Assembly: GCF_027913215.1 (NCBI RefSeq)
Contig: NZ_CP115784.1
Coordinates: forward strand, 1,364,001-1,428,000
Reading direction: 5' to 3'
From: Paracoccus aerodenitrificans
GTDB taxonomy: Bacteria; Pseudomonadota; Alphaproteobacteria; Rhodobacterales; Rhodobacteraceae
Length of the DNA stretch: 64,000 nucleotides
Positions 47,058 to 56,403 of this stretch are shown here, one piece after another (within the stretch, counting starts at the first letter, position 1; every line of letters starts with the position of its first letter). The notes under the pieces were generated by a model. That model saw only the letters and a program-made list of their open reading frames with translations. It ran no database searches and was not told the DNA's origin. The translations under genes were made by a program, and so were the position numbers.

Positions 47058-47702
47058 ATGACCACGCTCGATATTTTTGCCGATCCGACTTGCCCGTGGT
47101 GCCTGATCGCGAAGGCCGAGCTGGATCTGGCGATGGAATCGCGTCCCGACCATGATCTGGAACTGGTCTGGCATCCGTTTCGGCTGAATCCCGATCTTCC
47201 TCCCTCGGGCATGGATCACGTCGCTTACATGAAGGCGAAATTCGGGGGCGAGGCCGGTATTATCGAAGCGAATGAACCCGTGCTCCGCGCGGCCGAGCGG
47301 CTTGGCCTATGGGTGAACATGGCCGCGATTGAGCGTGTTCCGCCGACTCTGGATGCTTTCCGCCTGTTGCATTGGGCCGGGATCGAGGCGGCGCAAAGCC
47401 GCGTCATGTCAGGCTTGATGCGGGTCCATTGGCGCGAGGGCCGCAATATTGCGGATCACGGCGTTCTGGCTCAGATCGCCGAGGGGGCGGGGATGAATTC
47501 GGAAATGGTCCGGCGGCTTCTTGGAACGGATGCAGATCGTGAGGAAGTCCTGACCCGTGAGGCTCATGCGCGAGAGCGCGGCGTGCGTGCGGTGCCGACA
47601 TTTGTTCTCGGGAACAGCCATGTGATCCCGGGGGCGCAGGAAGCGGGTTTCTGGCGCGACGTGATCGACGAAATCGCCGAACGGAAGGCGGCAGAAAACT
47701 AA
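47058..47702 (+). CDS. DsbA-family oxidoreductase (FrnE-like)
   Basis: 214 residues. Thioredoxin fold with CPWC at Cys12-Cys15 (FADPTCPWCLIAKAEL), the helical insertion of the FrnE/HCCA-isomerase group, and the cis-proline loop AVPTFVLGNSHVIPGAQ. The usual FrnE cue GLWVNM... and LRAAERLG are present. No signal peptide, so it acts in the cytoplasm as a disulfide isomerase or oxidoreductase, or as a glutathione-dependent isomerase. ATG 47058 follows GGAGATGCC. Confidence 0.87.
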   Translation: MTTLDIFADPTCPWCLIAKAELDLAMESRPDHDLELVWHPFRLNPDLPPSGMDHVAYMKAKFGGEAGIIEANEPVLRAAERLGLWVNMAAIERVPPTLDAFRLLHWAGIEAAQSRVMSGLMRVHWREGRNIADHGVLAQIAEGAGMNSEMVRRLLGTDADREEVLTREAHARERGVRAVPTFVLGNSHVIPGAQEAGFWRDVIDEIAERKAAEN

Positions 47703-47793
47703 GCGTGTCAGTTTATTCGGAAGCTAAAAGCTGAGCCTCCGCAAACAAGGCGGATCAATCAGCTTCACGCCGACCCGGTCCGATACGCAAACA

Positions 47794-47812
47794 GCCCACC
47801 GGGCAGGCGGGC
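47794..47812 (-). terminator. Hairpin after the DUF882 gene
   Basis: On the minus strand GCCCGCC pairs with GGTGGGC (one G-T), a 7-bp stem around five bases, then TGTTTG. It lies 21 bases past the stop of the 47833-48390 gene. On the plus strand GATTTT follows, so it may act both ways. Confidence 0.5.
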
Positions 47813-47832
47813 GATTTTGCATTCTAAAGAAC

Positions 47833-48390
47833 TCAGGCGCCCCAGCTACGGATCGGGCCGCAATCCATATGGACGAAGTTCGAGCGCGAGTATTTGCCGA
47901 CACCGCCACCACGGCAGGCCTGAGCCGCCTGGTACATCTGGTTGACCGAGCGCGATTTCAGACGCAGATCCGCAGCCTGGCCCTTCATATGCAGCGAATT
48001 ACGCGCAACACCCGACGAACGCGCACGAAGCATCGCGTTGGTCTTGGGAGAGCGGTAACCCGACAGCATCATATAGGGTTCGTTGGTTTGCAGCATGCGA
48101 TGCGCGGCTGTTGCAATATCGACCGTGCGGGGATCGATGCCGATAGCCTCGCCCGTACGCCAGTCACGCATGAAATAGTTAATTTCGTTCAGCGCGTCGC
48201 GGATATACTTGCCATCGATCCAGTATACGGTGTCGATGCTTTCGCCCGTTCTGGGCGAGTACATGCTGATGCGCCGGTAGTCGCCCGAGCGGCGCAGGAT
48301 TCCGAAAGCGTTGCTTGCGACCGGAGCAGCAGCAACGGTTGTTGCGGCAAAAATACCCATGATGCCGCGGCGGGTGATGTCAAATGTCAT
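47833..48390 (-). CDS. Tat-exported DUF882/YcbK-type murein peptidase
   Basis: 185 residues. Twin-arginine signal TRRGIMGIFAATTVAAAP at the N-terminus. The mature domain is the peptidase M15-like DUF882: ISMYSPRTGESIDTVYWIDG, MLSGYRSPKTNAMLR, the zinc region SLHMKGQAADLR, and the last motif NFVHMDCGPIRSWG. In E. coli MepK cuts peptidoglycan cross-links; this fold is the same. Its head-to-head neighbour is an L,D-transpeptidase, so the two may remodel the same wall. Confidence 0.9.
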   Translation of the reverse strand: MTFDITRRGIMGIFAATTVAAAPVASNAFGILRRSGDYRRISMYSPRTGESIDTVYWIDGKYIRDALNEINYFMRDWRTGEAIGIDPRTVDIATAAHRMLQTNEPYMMLSGYRSPKTNAMLRARSSGVARNSLHMKGQAADLRLKSRSVNQMYQAAQACRGGGVGKYSRSNFVHMDCGPIRSWGA

Positions 48391-48678
48391 TTCAGATCGC
48401 CTGTCCTGCTTTTCTTAACTCACCACGTTTGGTGGCACGTTCCTCGTTCTTAACCGGGAACTCGTAAAAACTATGTCACCAACCCACCCTGTGCCGAAAG
48501 CAATTCGTTCCATTCAAGGCGGATTGCCGCTAAATTGGGCGGAAATCCGCCGGTGTGTTGTCATGAAGCAACGTAAAAACCAGTCAGTTCGGCGAATGCC
48601 GTCCGTTACCGCAGCCAGTCTGGACGCAAGCCCGGGGGGCTGGCAGATTGTCACGAAAACCCGAGCAGAGGTCAAAAC
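48391..48678. other. 288-bp divergent promoter region, DUF882 / L,D-transpeptidase
   Basis: No gene is supported; a 69-codon frame at 48473 has no homology or signal. The region must hold promoters for both peptidoglycan genes. I see no clear -35/-10 pair; it is slightly AT-richer than the coding parts near the DUF882 start. Confidence 0.4.
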
Positions 48679-50274
48679 GTGAACGAGTTAGCGAATCATC
48701 TGCGGCGATTCGCAGGAATGGCCGTATTGGCAGCGATTCTGCCTGCGGCTGCACAGGCTTTTCCGGCGCCGAAGCTGGAATTCTCTGCATTCGAGATGCA
48801 GCTTGCCCAGACGGTTGCATCCGATCCGGGACTGGCGGCGTTTTACGGTGCGCATGATCTGAAACCGGTTTTCACCGGACCCGGGGCCGAGTCTCGTCGC
48901 AACGCGTTGATTGAGGCCGTTTCGACCGCGCCCGATCACGGCTTGCCGCCGGATCGTTATGCGACGGCAGGGCTGAATCTGTCAGGGGATGCGATGGATG
49001 TCGCGTCCGAGGTCAGTTTCGCGCGTCTTCTGTCACGTTGGGCGAATGACGTCTCGAACGGGCTTGTCGATCCTGCCGGGACGGCTGCGATGAACAAGCG
49101 GGAGGTTATTCCCGTCGATATGGAAGCCCTGCTTGTCGAGATGACAACAGGAGATCCTGCCGCGGCGCTTGCGGAGTTGCCGCCTCAGGACCCGGCCTAT
49201 CTTCAGCTTATGGAGATGCTTGCCGGGCAGGCGCGGCTGATCGCTCCGGCAGGGACGCCGATGGTCAGCGAAGGACTTTATAGACCCGGAAGTCAGGGGC
49301 AGGGCGTCCGTGATCTGCGCACGCGGTTACAGGCGATCGGTTTTGCGCCGGAAACGCCACCAGAGGATGAACAGGTTTTCGACGAAAATCTGCGCCAGAC
49401 CGTTGCAGAGTATCAGAAAGCGGCAGGGTTGCCGGTTGACGGCATTGCCGGGCCCAAGACGATCGGACAACTGAACGGTACCAGCACCGGCCCGCAGACC
49501 CGCCGTCTGATGATCGCGATGGAGCGGTTGCGGTGGCTGAACGGCCACGATCTGAATACGCGGATGATCTGGGTGAATATTCCCAGCTATATGGCAGAGA
49601 TCCGTGAAGATGGCCGCGCCACCTTCACCACTCGCGTTGTCGTCGGCGAATCCGATCCTGACTGGCAGACGCCGGAATTCAGTGACCGGATGGAATTCGT
49701 CGTGCCGAATCCAAGCTGGAACGTGCCGCGTTCGATTGCAGCGGAATCCTATTTGCCGAGGCTGCGTGCGAACCGCTATGCCGTGTCGCATCTGGATGTC
49801 GTGGACCGGCGGGGCCGGGTCATCCCGCGCGAGAATATAGATTTCAGCCAATACAGCGACCGCAACTTCCCGTATTTCCTGCGCCAGAAACCCTCGCCCG
49901 ATAATGCGCTCGGGCTGGTGAAATTCCTGTTTCCGAATAAGTGGAATATTTATCTGCATGACACCCCGTCAAAGGGGCTTTTCGGAAACTCGAACCGGGC
50001 TGCGTCGCATGGCTGTATCCGCGTCGCACGGCCTTTCGATCTTGCTTATGAGCTTCTGCGGGGCAATTCGGATAATCCTCAGGCGCTGTTTCAGCGTATG
50101 CTGGACACGGGTGAGGAAAAATGGCTGAAGCTGGATGATACGATCCCCGTGCATCTGGTTTATTTCACCTCGATCCCCGGACCGGATGGTCAGTTGCTCA
50201 ATTATCGCGATATTTATGGACGCGATGGGCCGCTTTGGGCCGCGATGCAGAAAGCGGCAGCGGCGGGAAGCTGA
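48679..50274 (+). CDS. L,D-transpeptidase (YcbB/LdtD-like)
   Basis: 531 residues with a signal peptide (about 1-28, MAVLAAILPAAAQA). Residues about 205-260 are a PG_binding_1 domain (SQGQGVRDLRTRLQAIGF, DGIAGPKTIGQL). Residues about 290-480 are the YkuD catalytic domain: MIWVNIPSYMAEI, EFVVPNPSWNVP, LGLVKFLFPNKWNIYLHDTP and the active site SHGCIRV with Cys446. It forms 3-3 cross-links or attaches lipoproteins to peptidoglycan. GTG 48679 is the start. The lpxD operon begins 81 bases downstream. Confidence 0.92.
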   Translation: MNELANHLRRFAGMAVLAAILPAAAQAFPAPKLEFSAFEMQLAQTVASDPGLAAFYGAHDLKPVFTGPGAESRRNALIEAVSTAPDHGLPPDRYATAGLNLSGDAMDVASEVSFARLLSRWANDVSNGLVDPAGTAAMNKREVIPVDMEALLVEMTTGDPAAALAELPPQDPAYLQLMEMLAGQARLIAPAGTPMVSEGLYRPGSQGQGVRDLRTRLQAIGFAPETPPEDEQVFDENLRQTVAEYQKAAGLPVDGIAGPKTIGQLNGTSTGPQTRRLMIAMERLRWLNGHDLNTRMIWVNIPSYMAEIREDGRATFTTRVVVGESDPDWQTPEFSDRMEFVVPNPSWNVPRSIAAESYLPRLRANRYAVSHLDVVDRRGRVIPRENIDFSQYSDRNFPYFLRQKPSPDNALGLVKFLFPNKWNIYLHDTPSKGLFGNSNRAASHGCIRVARPFDLAYELLRGNSDNPQALFQRMLDTGEEKWLKLDDTIPVHLVYFTSIPGPDGQLLNYRDIYGRDGPLWAAMQKAAAAGS

Positions 50275-50355
50275 TCCGTGCCGTCGGACAAATTGCCGGA
50301 AGGGCTGGCGCTGAGGGCCCCGGATGTCTAGATGACTCCGCGAAAGGAGATCGCG

Positions 50356-51441
50356 ATGCAGATCACGATCAGAGAGCTCGCCAGATCGCTGGATGCCCCT
50401 GCCTGGGGCGATCTCGATATGCGTGTCGGCGGAGCGGCGGAACCCTCGCGGTGCGCTCCGGGGCAGATCGCCCTGGCCATGTCGCCGAAATATGCGGAAG
50501 CCTTGTCGCCGGGATCGGCTGCCATTCTGGCCGAGGGGATGGACCCGGACTCCTATGGTCTGGCCGCCGCGATCTTTGCCCCGCGCCCGCGCCTGCTGAT
50601 GGCCGGGCTGACCCGGAATTTCGATCCCGGGCCGGATATCGCGCCGGGCATTCACCCATCTGCGATTATCGACCCATCGACGAAGATCGGCGCAGATGCC
50701 GCGATTGGCCCTTTCGTGGTGATCGGTGCGGATGTCGTGATCGGCGAACGCGCCCGGATCGCTTCTCATGTTTCGGTCGGGAAAGGCACGCGGATCGGTG
50801 ACGATGCGCTGATCCACGCAGGCGTGCGCATCCAGCATGGCGTGGTCATGGGCAATCGCGTGATCGTGCAGGCTGCGGCGGTTATCGGCTCTGACGGTTT
50901 CTCATTCGTGACGCCGGACGAATCGGGCGTTGAGGAAATTCGCAGAACTCTTGGAAAAAGAGAAGAATTCCGGGATCAGAAATGGGAGCGGATTCATTCT
51001 CTGGGCGCTGTCGAAATTGGCGACGATGTCGAGATCGGTGCTGCGACTGCCATTGATCGCGGCACGATCCGCTCGACCCGGATCGGGCGGGGGACGAAGC
51101 TGGACAATCTCGTACATATTGGTCACAACGTCGTGATTGGTGAGGATTGCCTGATTTGCGGTCAGGTCGGTGTGGCCGGATCGTCGATTGTCGGGAACCG
51201 GGTCGTTCTGGCGGGGCAATGCGGCGTCTCGGACAATATTACCATCGGTGACGATGTGATCGCCGGCGGTGCGACGAAGATTTTCAGCCGGGTCCAGTCA
51301 GGGCGGGTTCTTCTGGGCAATCCGGCCGTGGAGATGACGACCAGAATGGAAATGGACCGCGCCACCCGCAGGCTTCCGCGTCTGGCTGAAAAGGTCGCAA
51401 AGCTTCAGAAAACTGTTACAGACTTGCTGGACAAGACCTGA
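50356..51441 (+). CDS. lpxD: UDP-3-O-(3-hydroxyacyl)glucosamine N-acyltransferase
   Basis: 361 residues. Third step of lipid A synthesis: adds the N-linked 3-hydroxyacyl chain from ACP. An N-terminal uridine-binding domain (about 1-100) precedes the left-handed beta-helix made of hexapeptide repeats ([20 protein letters not shown] and on). The catalytic His is in [14 protein letters not shown], and [15 protein letters not shown] is the end helix. ATG 50356 has AAGGAG; the in-frame ATG 50332 has none. Unusually, it is followed by an acyl carrier protein and a ketoacyl synthase and not by fabZ-lpxA, which lie 11 kb away. Confidence 0.93.
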   Translation: MQITIRELARSLDAPAWGDLDMRVGGAAEPSRCAPGQIALAMSPKYAEALSPGSAAILAEGMDPDSYGLAAAIFAPRPRLLMAGLTRNFDPGPDIAPGIHPSAIIDPSTKIGADAAIGPFVVIGADVVIGERARIASHVSVGKGTRIGDDALIHAGVRIQHGVVMGNRVIVQAAAVIGSDGFSFVTPDESGVEEIRRTLGKREEFRDQKWERIHSLGAVEIGDDVEIGAATAIDRGTIRSTRIGRGTKLDNLVHIGHNVVIGEDCLICGQVGVAGSSIVGNRVVLAGQCGVSDNITIGDDVIAGGATKIFSRVQSGRVLLGNPAVEMTTRMEMDRATRRLPRLAEKVAKLQKTVTDLLDKT

Positions 51442-51453
51442 TCGGAGGATCAC

Positions 51454-51714
51454 ATGACCGAAATTCGCAATCGCATTCGTGAAATCATCGCCGAGCAGGC
51501 CATGCTGGATGTGTCGGAAGTTACCGACCAGTCCAGCCCTGAAGATCTCGGCATCGACAGTCTCGGGCTGGTCGAATCGATTTTCGCCCTCGAATCCGAA
51601 TTCGATATCACCATACCGTTCAATGCGAATGAACCCGAAGAATCGGAATTCGACATTTCCAGCATGGGCAGCATTATCGCCTCGGTCGAAAAACTGGTGG
51701 CCGAAAAGGCATGA
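51454..51714 (+). CDS. Dedicated acyl carrier protein
   Basis: 86 residues, acidic, with the phosphopantetheine motif GIDSLGLVE; attachment Ser36. It is not the housekeeping AcpP in sequence pattern (EIIAEQAMLDVSEVTDQSSP, long acidic loop EPEESEFD). Between lpxD and a FabF-like gene, it most likely carries a special acyl chain, possibly for lipid A. Its stop overlaps the synthase start as ATGA. Resemblance to rhizobial AcpXL is functional by context only. Confidence 0.88.
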   Translation: MTEIRNRIREIIAEQAMLDVSEVTDQSSPEDLGIDSLGLVESIFALESEFDITIPFNANEPEESEFDISSMGSIIASVEKLVAEKA

Positions 51715-53024
51715 GTGCGAAGAAGACCCGGGACGACAAGTCCAAAGACAGCAAGAGCACAGACGGCAAAGCCAGGACGAAGCCATCCTCTGCGGCGCAT
51801 TATACCAGTGGCGGCCCAAGGCGCGTGGTCATCACGGGCATGGGGACGGTCAATGCGTTGGGTCTGGATGTGCCGACAACGCTCGAGGCGTTTCGTGAGG
51901 GGCGCTGCGGAATCACTCAGCTCGATTTCCGGGATGTGGACCGGCTGGCGATCCAGATCGGCGGCCAGATCCATGACTGGCAGCCGGAAAACTGGTTCAA
52001 CCGTCAGCAGATTCTGCTTTACGACAAGTTCACCCAGTTCACCCTGCTGGCCGCGAAAGAGGCGGTGGGTCAGTCCGGCTTGCAGTTTTCAGGCGAACTC
52101 GGGCTGCGTTCGGGTGTGATTCTGGGCACGGCAGGCGGCGGGCTGAATACCTGGGATGAAAACTACCGGGTGGTCTATGAAGAAAAGAAGAACCGCGTTC
52201 ATCCTTTCGTCGTTCCCAAGCTGATGAACAACGCCGCCGCCAGCCATGTCTCGATGGAGTTTGAACTGCGCGGCCCGGCTTTCACCGTCGCAACCGCCTG
52301 CGCAAGCTCCAACCATGCGATGGGGCTTGCCTTCCAGATGGTCCGCTCGGGCGCGGCGTCGGTGATGCTGACCGGCGGGTCCGAGGCGATGTTGTGTTTT
52401 GGTGGTGTGAAGGCGTGGGAAGGACTGCGCGTCATGTCGCGCGATGCCTGCCGTCCGTTCAGCGCCAACCGGAACGGGATGGTTCAGGGTGAGGGCGCAG
52501 GTGTCTTCGTCTTCGAGGATTACGAACATGCCCGCGCCCGTGGTGCGGATATTCTGGCCGAAGTGGTCGGTTTCGCCATGTCCTCCGACGCGCAGGATAT
52601 CGTGATGCCTTCGGCGCAGGGCGCGGAACGTGCAATTACCGGTGCGATGAAAGATGCCGGGCTGAACCCGGAGGATATCGGCTATATCAATGCGCATGGG
52701 ACAGGAACGGCGGCGAACGACAAGACCGAATGCGCCGCTGTGGCGCATGCATTCGGGCATCATGCCGACCGGCTGATGATCTCTTCGACCAAATCGATGC
52801 ATGGCCACGTCATCGGGGGGACCGGCGCGGTAGAGTTGCTTGCCTGCGTGATGGCGCTGCGCGAAGGTGTTATCGCGCCGACGATCGGCTATGAAGAGCC
52901 CGATCCGGAATGCGCGTTGGATGTGGTCCCGAATGAGGCGCGGGAGACGAAGGTGACAGCGGTGTTATCGAACGCTTTCGCATTTGGCGGGCTGAATGCG
53001 GTGATTGCGCTGCGTCAGGTCTGA
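51711..53024 (+). CDS. Beta-ketoacyl-ACP synthase, FabF-like
   Basis: 437 residues. Condensing enzyme of the KAS I/II group with the Cys-His-His triad: Cys197 in TVATACASSNHAMG, His in NAHGTGTAANDKTE and His in SMHGHVIGGTGA. Other KAS signs are VVITGMGTVNALG and SNAFAFGGLNAV. A 34-residue Lys/Ser-rich N-terminal extension (SAKKTRDDKSKDSKSTDGKA) precedes the domain. With the adjacent ACP it likely elongates a particular acyl chain. Overlap ATGA with acp. Confidence 0.92.
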   Translation: MSAKKTRDDKSKDSKSTDGKARTKPSSAAHYTSGGPRRVVITGMGTVNALGLDVPTTLEAFREGRCGITQLDFRDVDRLAIQIGGQIHDWQPENWFNRQQILLYDKFTQFTLLAAKEAVGQSGLQFSGELGLRSGVILGTAGGGLNTWDENYRVVYEEKKNRVHPFVVPKLMNNAAASHVSMEFELRGPAFTVATACASSNHAMGLAFQMVRSGAASVMLTGGSEAMLCFGGVKAWEGLRVMSRDACRPFSANRNGMVQGEGAGVFVFEDYEHARARGADILAEVVGFAMSSDAQDIVMPSAQGAERAITGAMKDAGLNPEDIGYINAHGTGTAANDKTECAAVAHAFGHHADRLMISSTKSMHGHVIGGTGAVELLACVMALREGVIAPTIGYEEPDPECALDVVPNEARETKVTAVLSNAFAFGGLNAVIALRQV

Positions 53025-53054
53025 AACGCGCCGGGGCAATTCTCTCAGCGGCGC

Positions 53055-53900
53055 CTATGCGCCGCCCGGATTTGCCCTTCCGAAGCCCCAGCCGGTAAAA
53101 GCGCCATTCTTCTGCGTGTTCTTCTGCGTGGCGGAAGGGGCATGTTCCGGGCGTTTCATCCAGCGCAGACCCGCCTCTGTCGTCGTGCGCGGCTTGTATT
53201 CCGCCGCGACCCAGCCGGGATAGTCCGAGGCATCGACGGCGCGAAAGAAATCGCGGTAATCGATATCGCAATCCCGGGGCTCATGACGGTCCGGGGCGCC
53301 CGCGATCTGGATATGCCGGACATAGCGCATATAACGCCGCCATGTCCCGACCACGTTGCCGGTGATCATATGCACCTGATAAGCGTCGAATTGCAGGCCC
53401 AGATTTGGTGCATCGACCCTTTTGATGACCTCGACCGCCGTATCGAAATCCGACAGGAAATAGCCGGGCATGTCGGTCTGGCTCATCGGTTCGATGGTCA
53501 GGCTGGCATGAGGCGCACGCTCGGTTGCCCATTTCAGGTTCTCGACGAAGCAATCCATCGCGGATTTTCCTGACGATTTGCCCGCCATCACGTGAATGTG
53601 ACGTGCCGAGAGCTCTTCTGCCGTTCGCAGCGTGGTTTCGAAGTCGTTCCGGAACCGTTCTTTTGCTTCCGGAACCGCTGCGAAACCACGCGGCCCGCCC
53701 GCCCAGTTCGGTGGCGGGCAGTTTATCAGAACGATCTCAAGCCCCGATCTTCTTGCGGCCTGTCTCAGCTCACGTAGTGGCATGTCATAGGGGTAAAGAA
53801 TTTCTACACCCTTAAAGCCGACACGCTTGGCAGCAGCAAATCTCTGCAGAATAGGCAGTTCATTAAACAGCAAAGTCAGATTTGCGGCGAAACGTGCCAT
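53055..53900 (-). CDS. Hydroxypyruvate isomerase-like TIM-barrel protein
   Basis: 281 residues of the AP_endonuc_2/xylose isomerase-like fold. MARFAANLTLLFNELPILQR with GFKGVEILYPYDMP is the hallmark N-terminus of Hyi/OtnI proteins; catalytic Glu candidates are in LTIEPMSQTDMPGYF and VAAEYKP, and metal ligands in LQFDAYQVH and IQIAGAPDRHEP. It interconverts hydroxypyruvate and tartronate semialdehyde, or a related keto-sugar acid. The last 30 residues (after RWMKRPEHA) look like an extension. Its start overlaps the upstream DUF1285 stop by 25 bases. Confidence 0.85.
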   Translation of the reverse strand: MARFAANLTLLFNELPILQRFAAAKRVGFKGVEILYPYDMPLRELRQAARRSGLEIVLINCPPPNWAGGPRGFAAVPEAKERFRNDFETTLRTAEELSARHIHVMAGKSSGKSAMDCFVENLKWATERAPHASLTIEPMSQTDMPGYFLSDFDTAVEVIKRVDAPNLGLQFDAYQVHMITGNVVGTWRRYMRYVRHIQIAGAPDRHEPRDCDIDYRDFFRAVDASDYPGWVAAEYKPRTTTEAGLRWMKRPEHAPSATQKNTQKNGAFTGWGFGRANPGGA

Positions 53901-54466
53901 GTTTCGGGCTCCAACTCGTGAAATTCACCGGCTGACCTTATGCCAAGGCGCCCATCGGGGCCTGGAACTGCGGCTTCGGCCAGCCGGTAAAAGCTCTTTC
54001 TGTCGATCCGGGCCAGAAGACCGCCCCGAACTTGTACATAAGGGCGGGGGTTTTCTTCCGTTCCCGCCATAATCAAACGGTGATCACGGTCCAATGACAC
54101 ATCATCACCGACATTTGTCAAGAATATAACAACTTTACAAATTTCAACATCAACGGCGATGAAGGGCGCATCTTCAACCTGAATACCAATTTTTTCCACC
54201 GGAGTCACAATATAGTGGCGACCATTTTCATATTTCAGGATATTTGAGAACATTCGCACCATTTCAGGCCGCCCGATGGGAGATCCTTCGTGGATCCAGG
54301 TGCCGTCCGCGCGTATGAGCAGATCCATTTCGCCGCAATAAGGCGGGTCCCAGAGATGCACCGGCGCAGGACCTTTCATGCCCTGTTTCCGAACGGTATC
54401 CATCATGCCGCCTGCGCGGTCGCCCGCCGGGACGGTCTGGTTCGGGTTGTTGGACTGTTTGCCCAT
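53876..54466 (-). CDS. DUF1285 domain-containing protein
   Basis: 196 residues. The segment PPYCGEMDLLIRADGTWIHE, then GSPIGRPEMVRMFSNILK and HYIVTPVEKIGIQVEDAPF match DUF1285, a conserved proteobacterial family of unknown function. A 35-residue N-terminal extension (NNPNQTVPAGDRAGG) is added. DUF1285 genes commonly precede moxR-DUF58 operons, as here, in divergent arrangement. DNA 54080-54260 is AT-richer than its neighbours. Confidence 0.85.
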   Translation of the reverse strand: MGKQSNNPNQTVPAGDRAGGMMDTVRKQGMKGPAPVHLWDPPYCGEMDLLIRADGTWIHEGSPIGRPEMVRMFSNILKYENGRHYIVTPVEKIGIQVEDAPFIAVDVEICKVVIFLTNVGDDVSLDRDHRLIMAGTEENPRPYVQVRGGLLARIDRKSFYRLAEAAVPGPDGRLGIRSAGEFHELEPETWHVSPQI

Positions 54467-54523
54467 TTCACCTGCGTCCGATCCGTGGTTTCATGGTGCA
54501 TAGAGCAGAATGAGAGAAATGTC

Positions 54524-55518
<995 letters not shown>

Positions 55519-55522
<4 letters not shown>

Positions 55523-56403
55523 GTGAGACTGCACCCAATCCTGCCGCCCTCTTTCGAGCACGGGCCGAGGCAGAGGCCGCCGCGCTGCCGCCTCTGATTC
55601 TGTCGCGCGGAGCGATTGCCGCAACCGCCGTGCCGGGCGGGCATGGGCTGAGGCGTCCGGGGACCGGAGAGGATTTCTGGCAATATCGCCCCGCGCATGA
55701 GGCCGATACGGCGCGGGCAATTGACTGGCGGCGCTCGGCCCGGGGGGATTCACATTTCGTCCGCGACCGAGAGCGTCAGACGGCCCGCACCGCTTCGCTC
55801 TGGGTCGGGCGCGGCGCGGGAATGGGCTATCGCGGGCAGGCGGATACAGGCGAAAGCAAGTTCGACCGGGCAAGGCTGATCGCGCTGTCGCTGTCGCTGT
55901 CGATGCTTCGGGGCGGAGAGCGTGTCGGCCTGCTTGGCGAAAGACCGGGTTCCGGCGCCACGCAGGCAGAGAGGCTGAGTCTTGCGGTTGACTTGATGGC
56001 GATGCTTGGCTCTGACGGCGATGCGCCTGAAACCGGGGCTGTACGGCAGGGGCAGACGGTTATCCTGATGGATGATTTTCTGTTGCATGACAGTCGTCTG
56101 GACCTGTTTCTTCAACGCGCTGCGGGGCTTGGTGTGAATGGCGTCCTGTTGCAGATCCTGCACCCGGATGAAGAGGCGTTTCCCTTCGACGGCGCAGTGC
56201 GCTTTGAAACCGCCGGAGGGCTGCGGCATGAAACGCGGGATGCGGACGGGCTGCGGATGGCCTATCATGCGCGGCTTGAGGAACGGCGGCAGGACTTGTC
56301 CACAATGGCGCGTCAGGCCGGGTTTCAGTTCGGGACACATGATCTGGGTCAGCCGGTTTCTCAGGCTCTGATCTGGCTTTACGGAGTGCTTTCGGCGCAA
56401 TGA
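55519..56403 (+). CDS. DUF58 domain-containing protein
   Basis: 294 residues. The DUF58 core GEDFWQYRPAHEADTARAID followed by WRRSARGDSHFVRDRERQTA is unmistakable. DUF58 has a degenerate von Willebrand A fold with a partial MIDAS (ILMDDFLLHDSRLD). Cytoplasmic or membrane-associated. GTG start within the moxR stop, ATGA overlap with the next gene: the unit is strictly coupled. Role presumed in the MoxR-VWA complex; substrate unknown. Confidence 0.9.

Noticed and set aside
53055..53150. C-terminal extension of the hydroxypyruvate isomerase as a separate gene
   Set aside because: It is continuous with the isomerase frame, with no independent start; kept as a tail of that protein.
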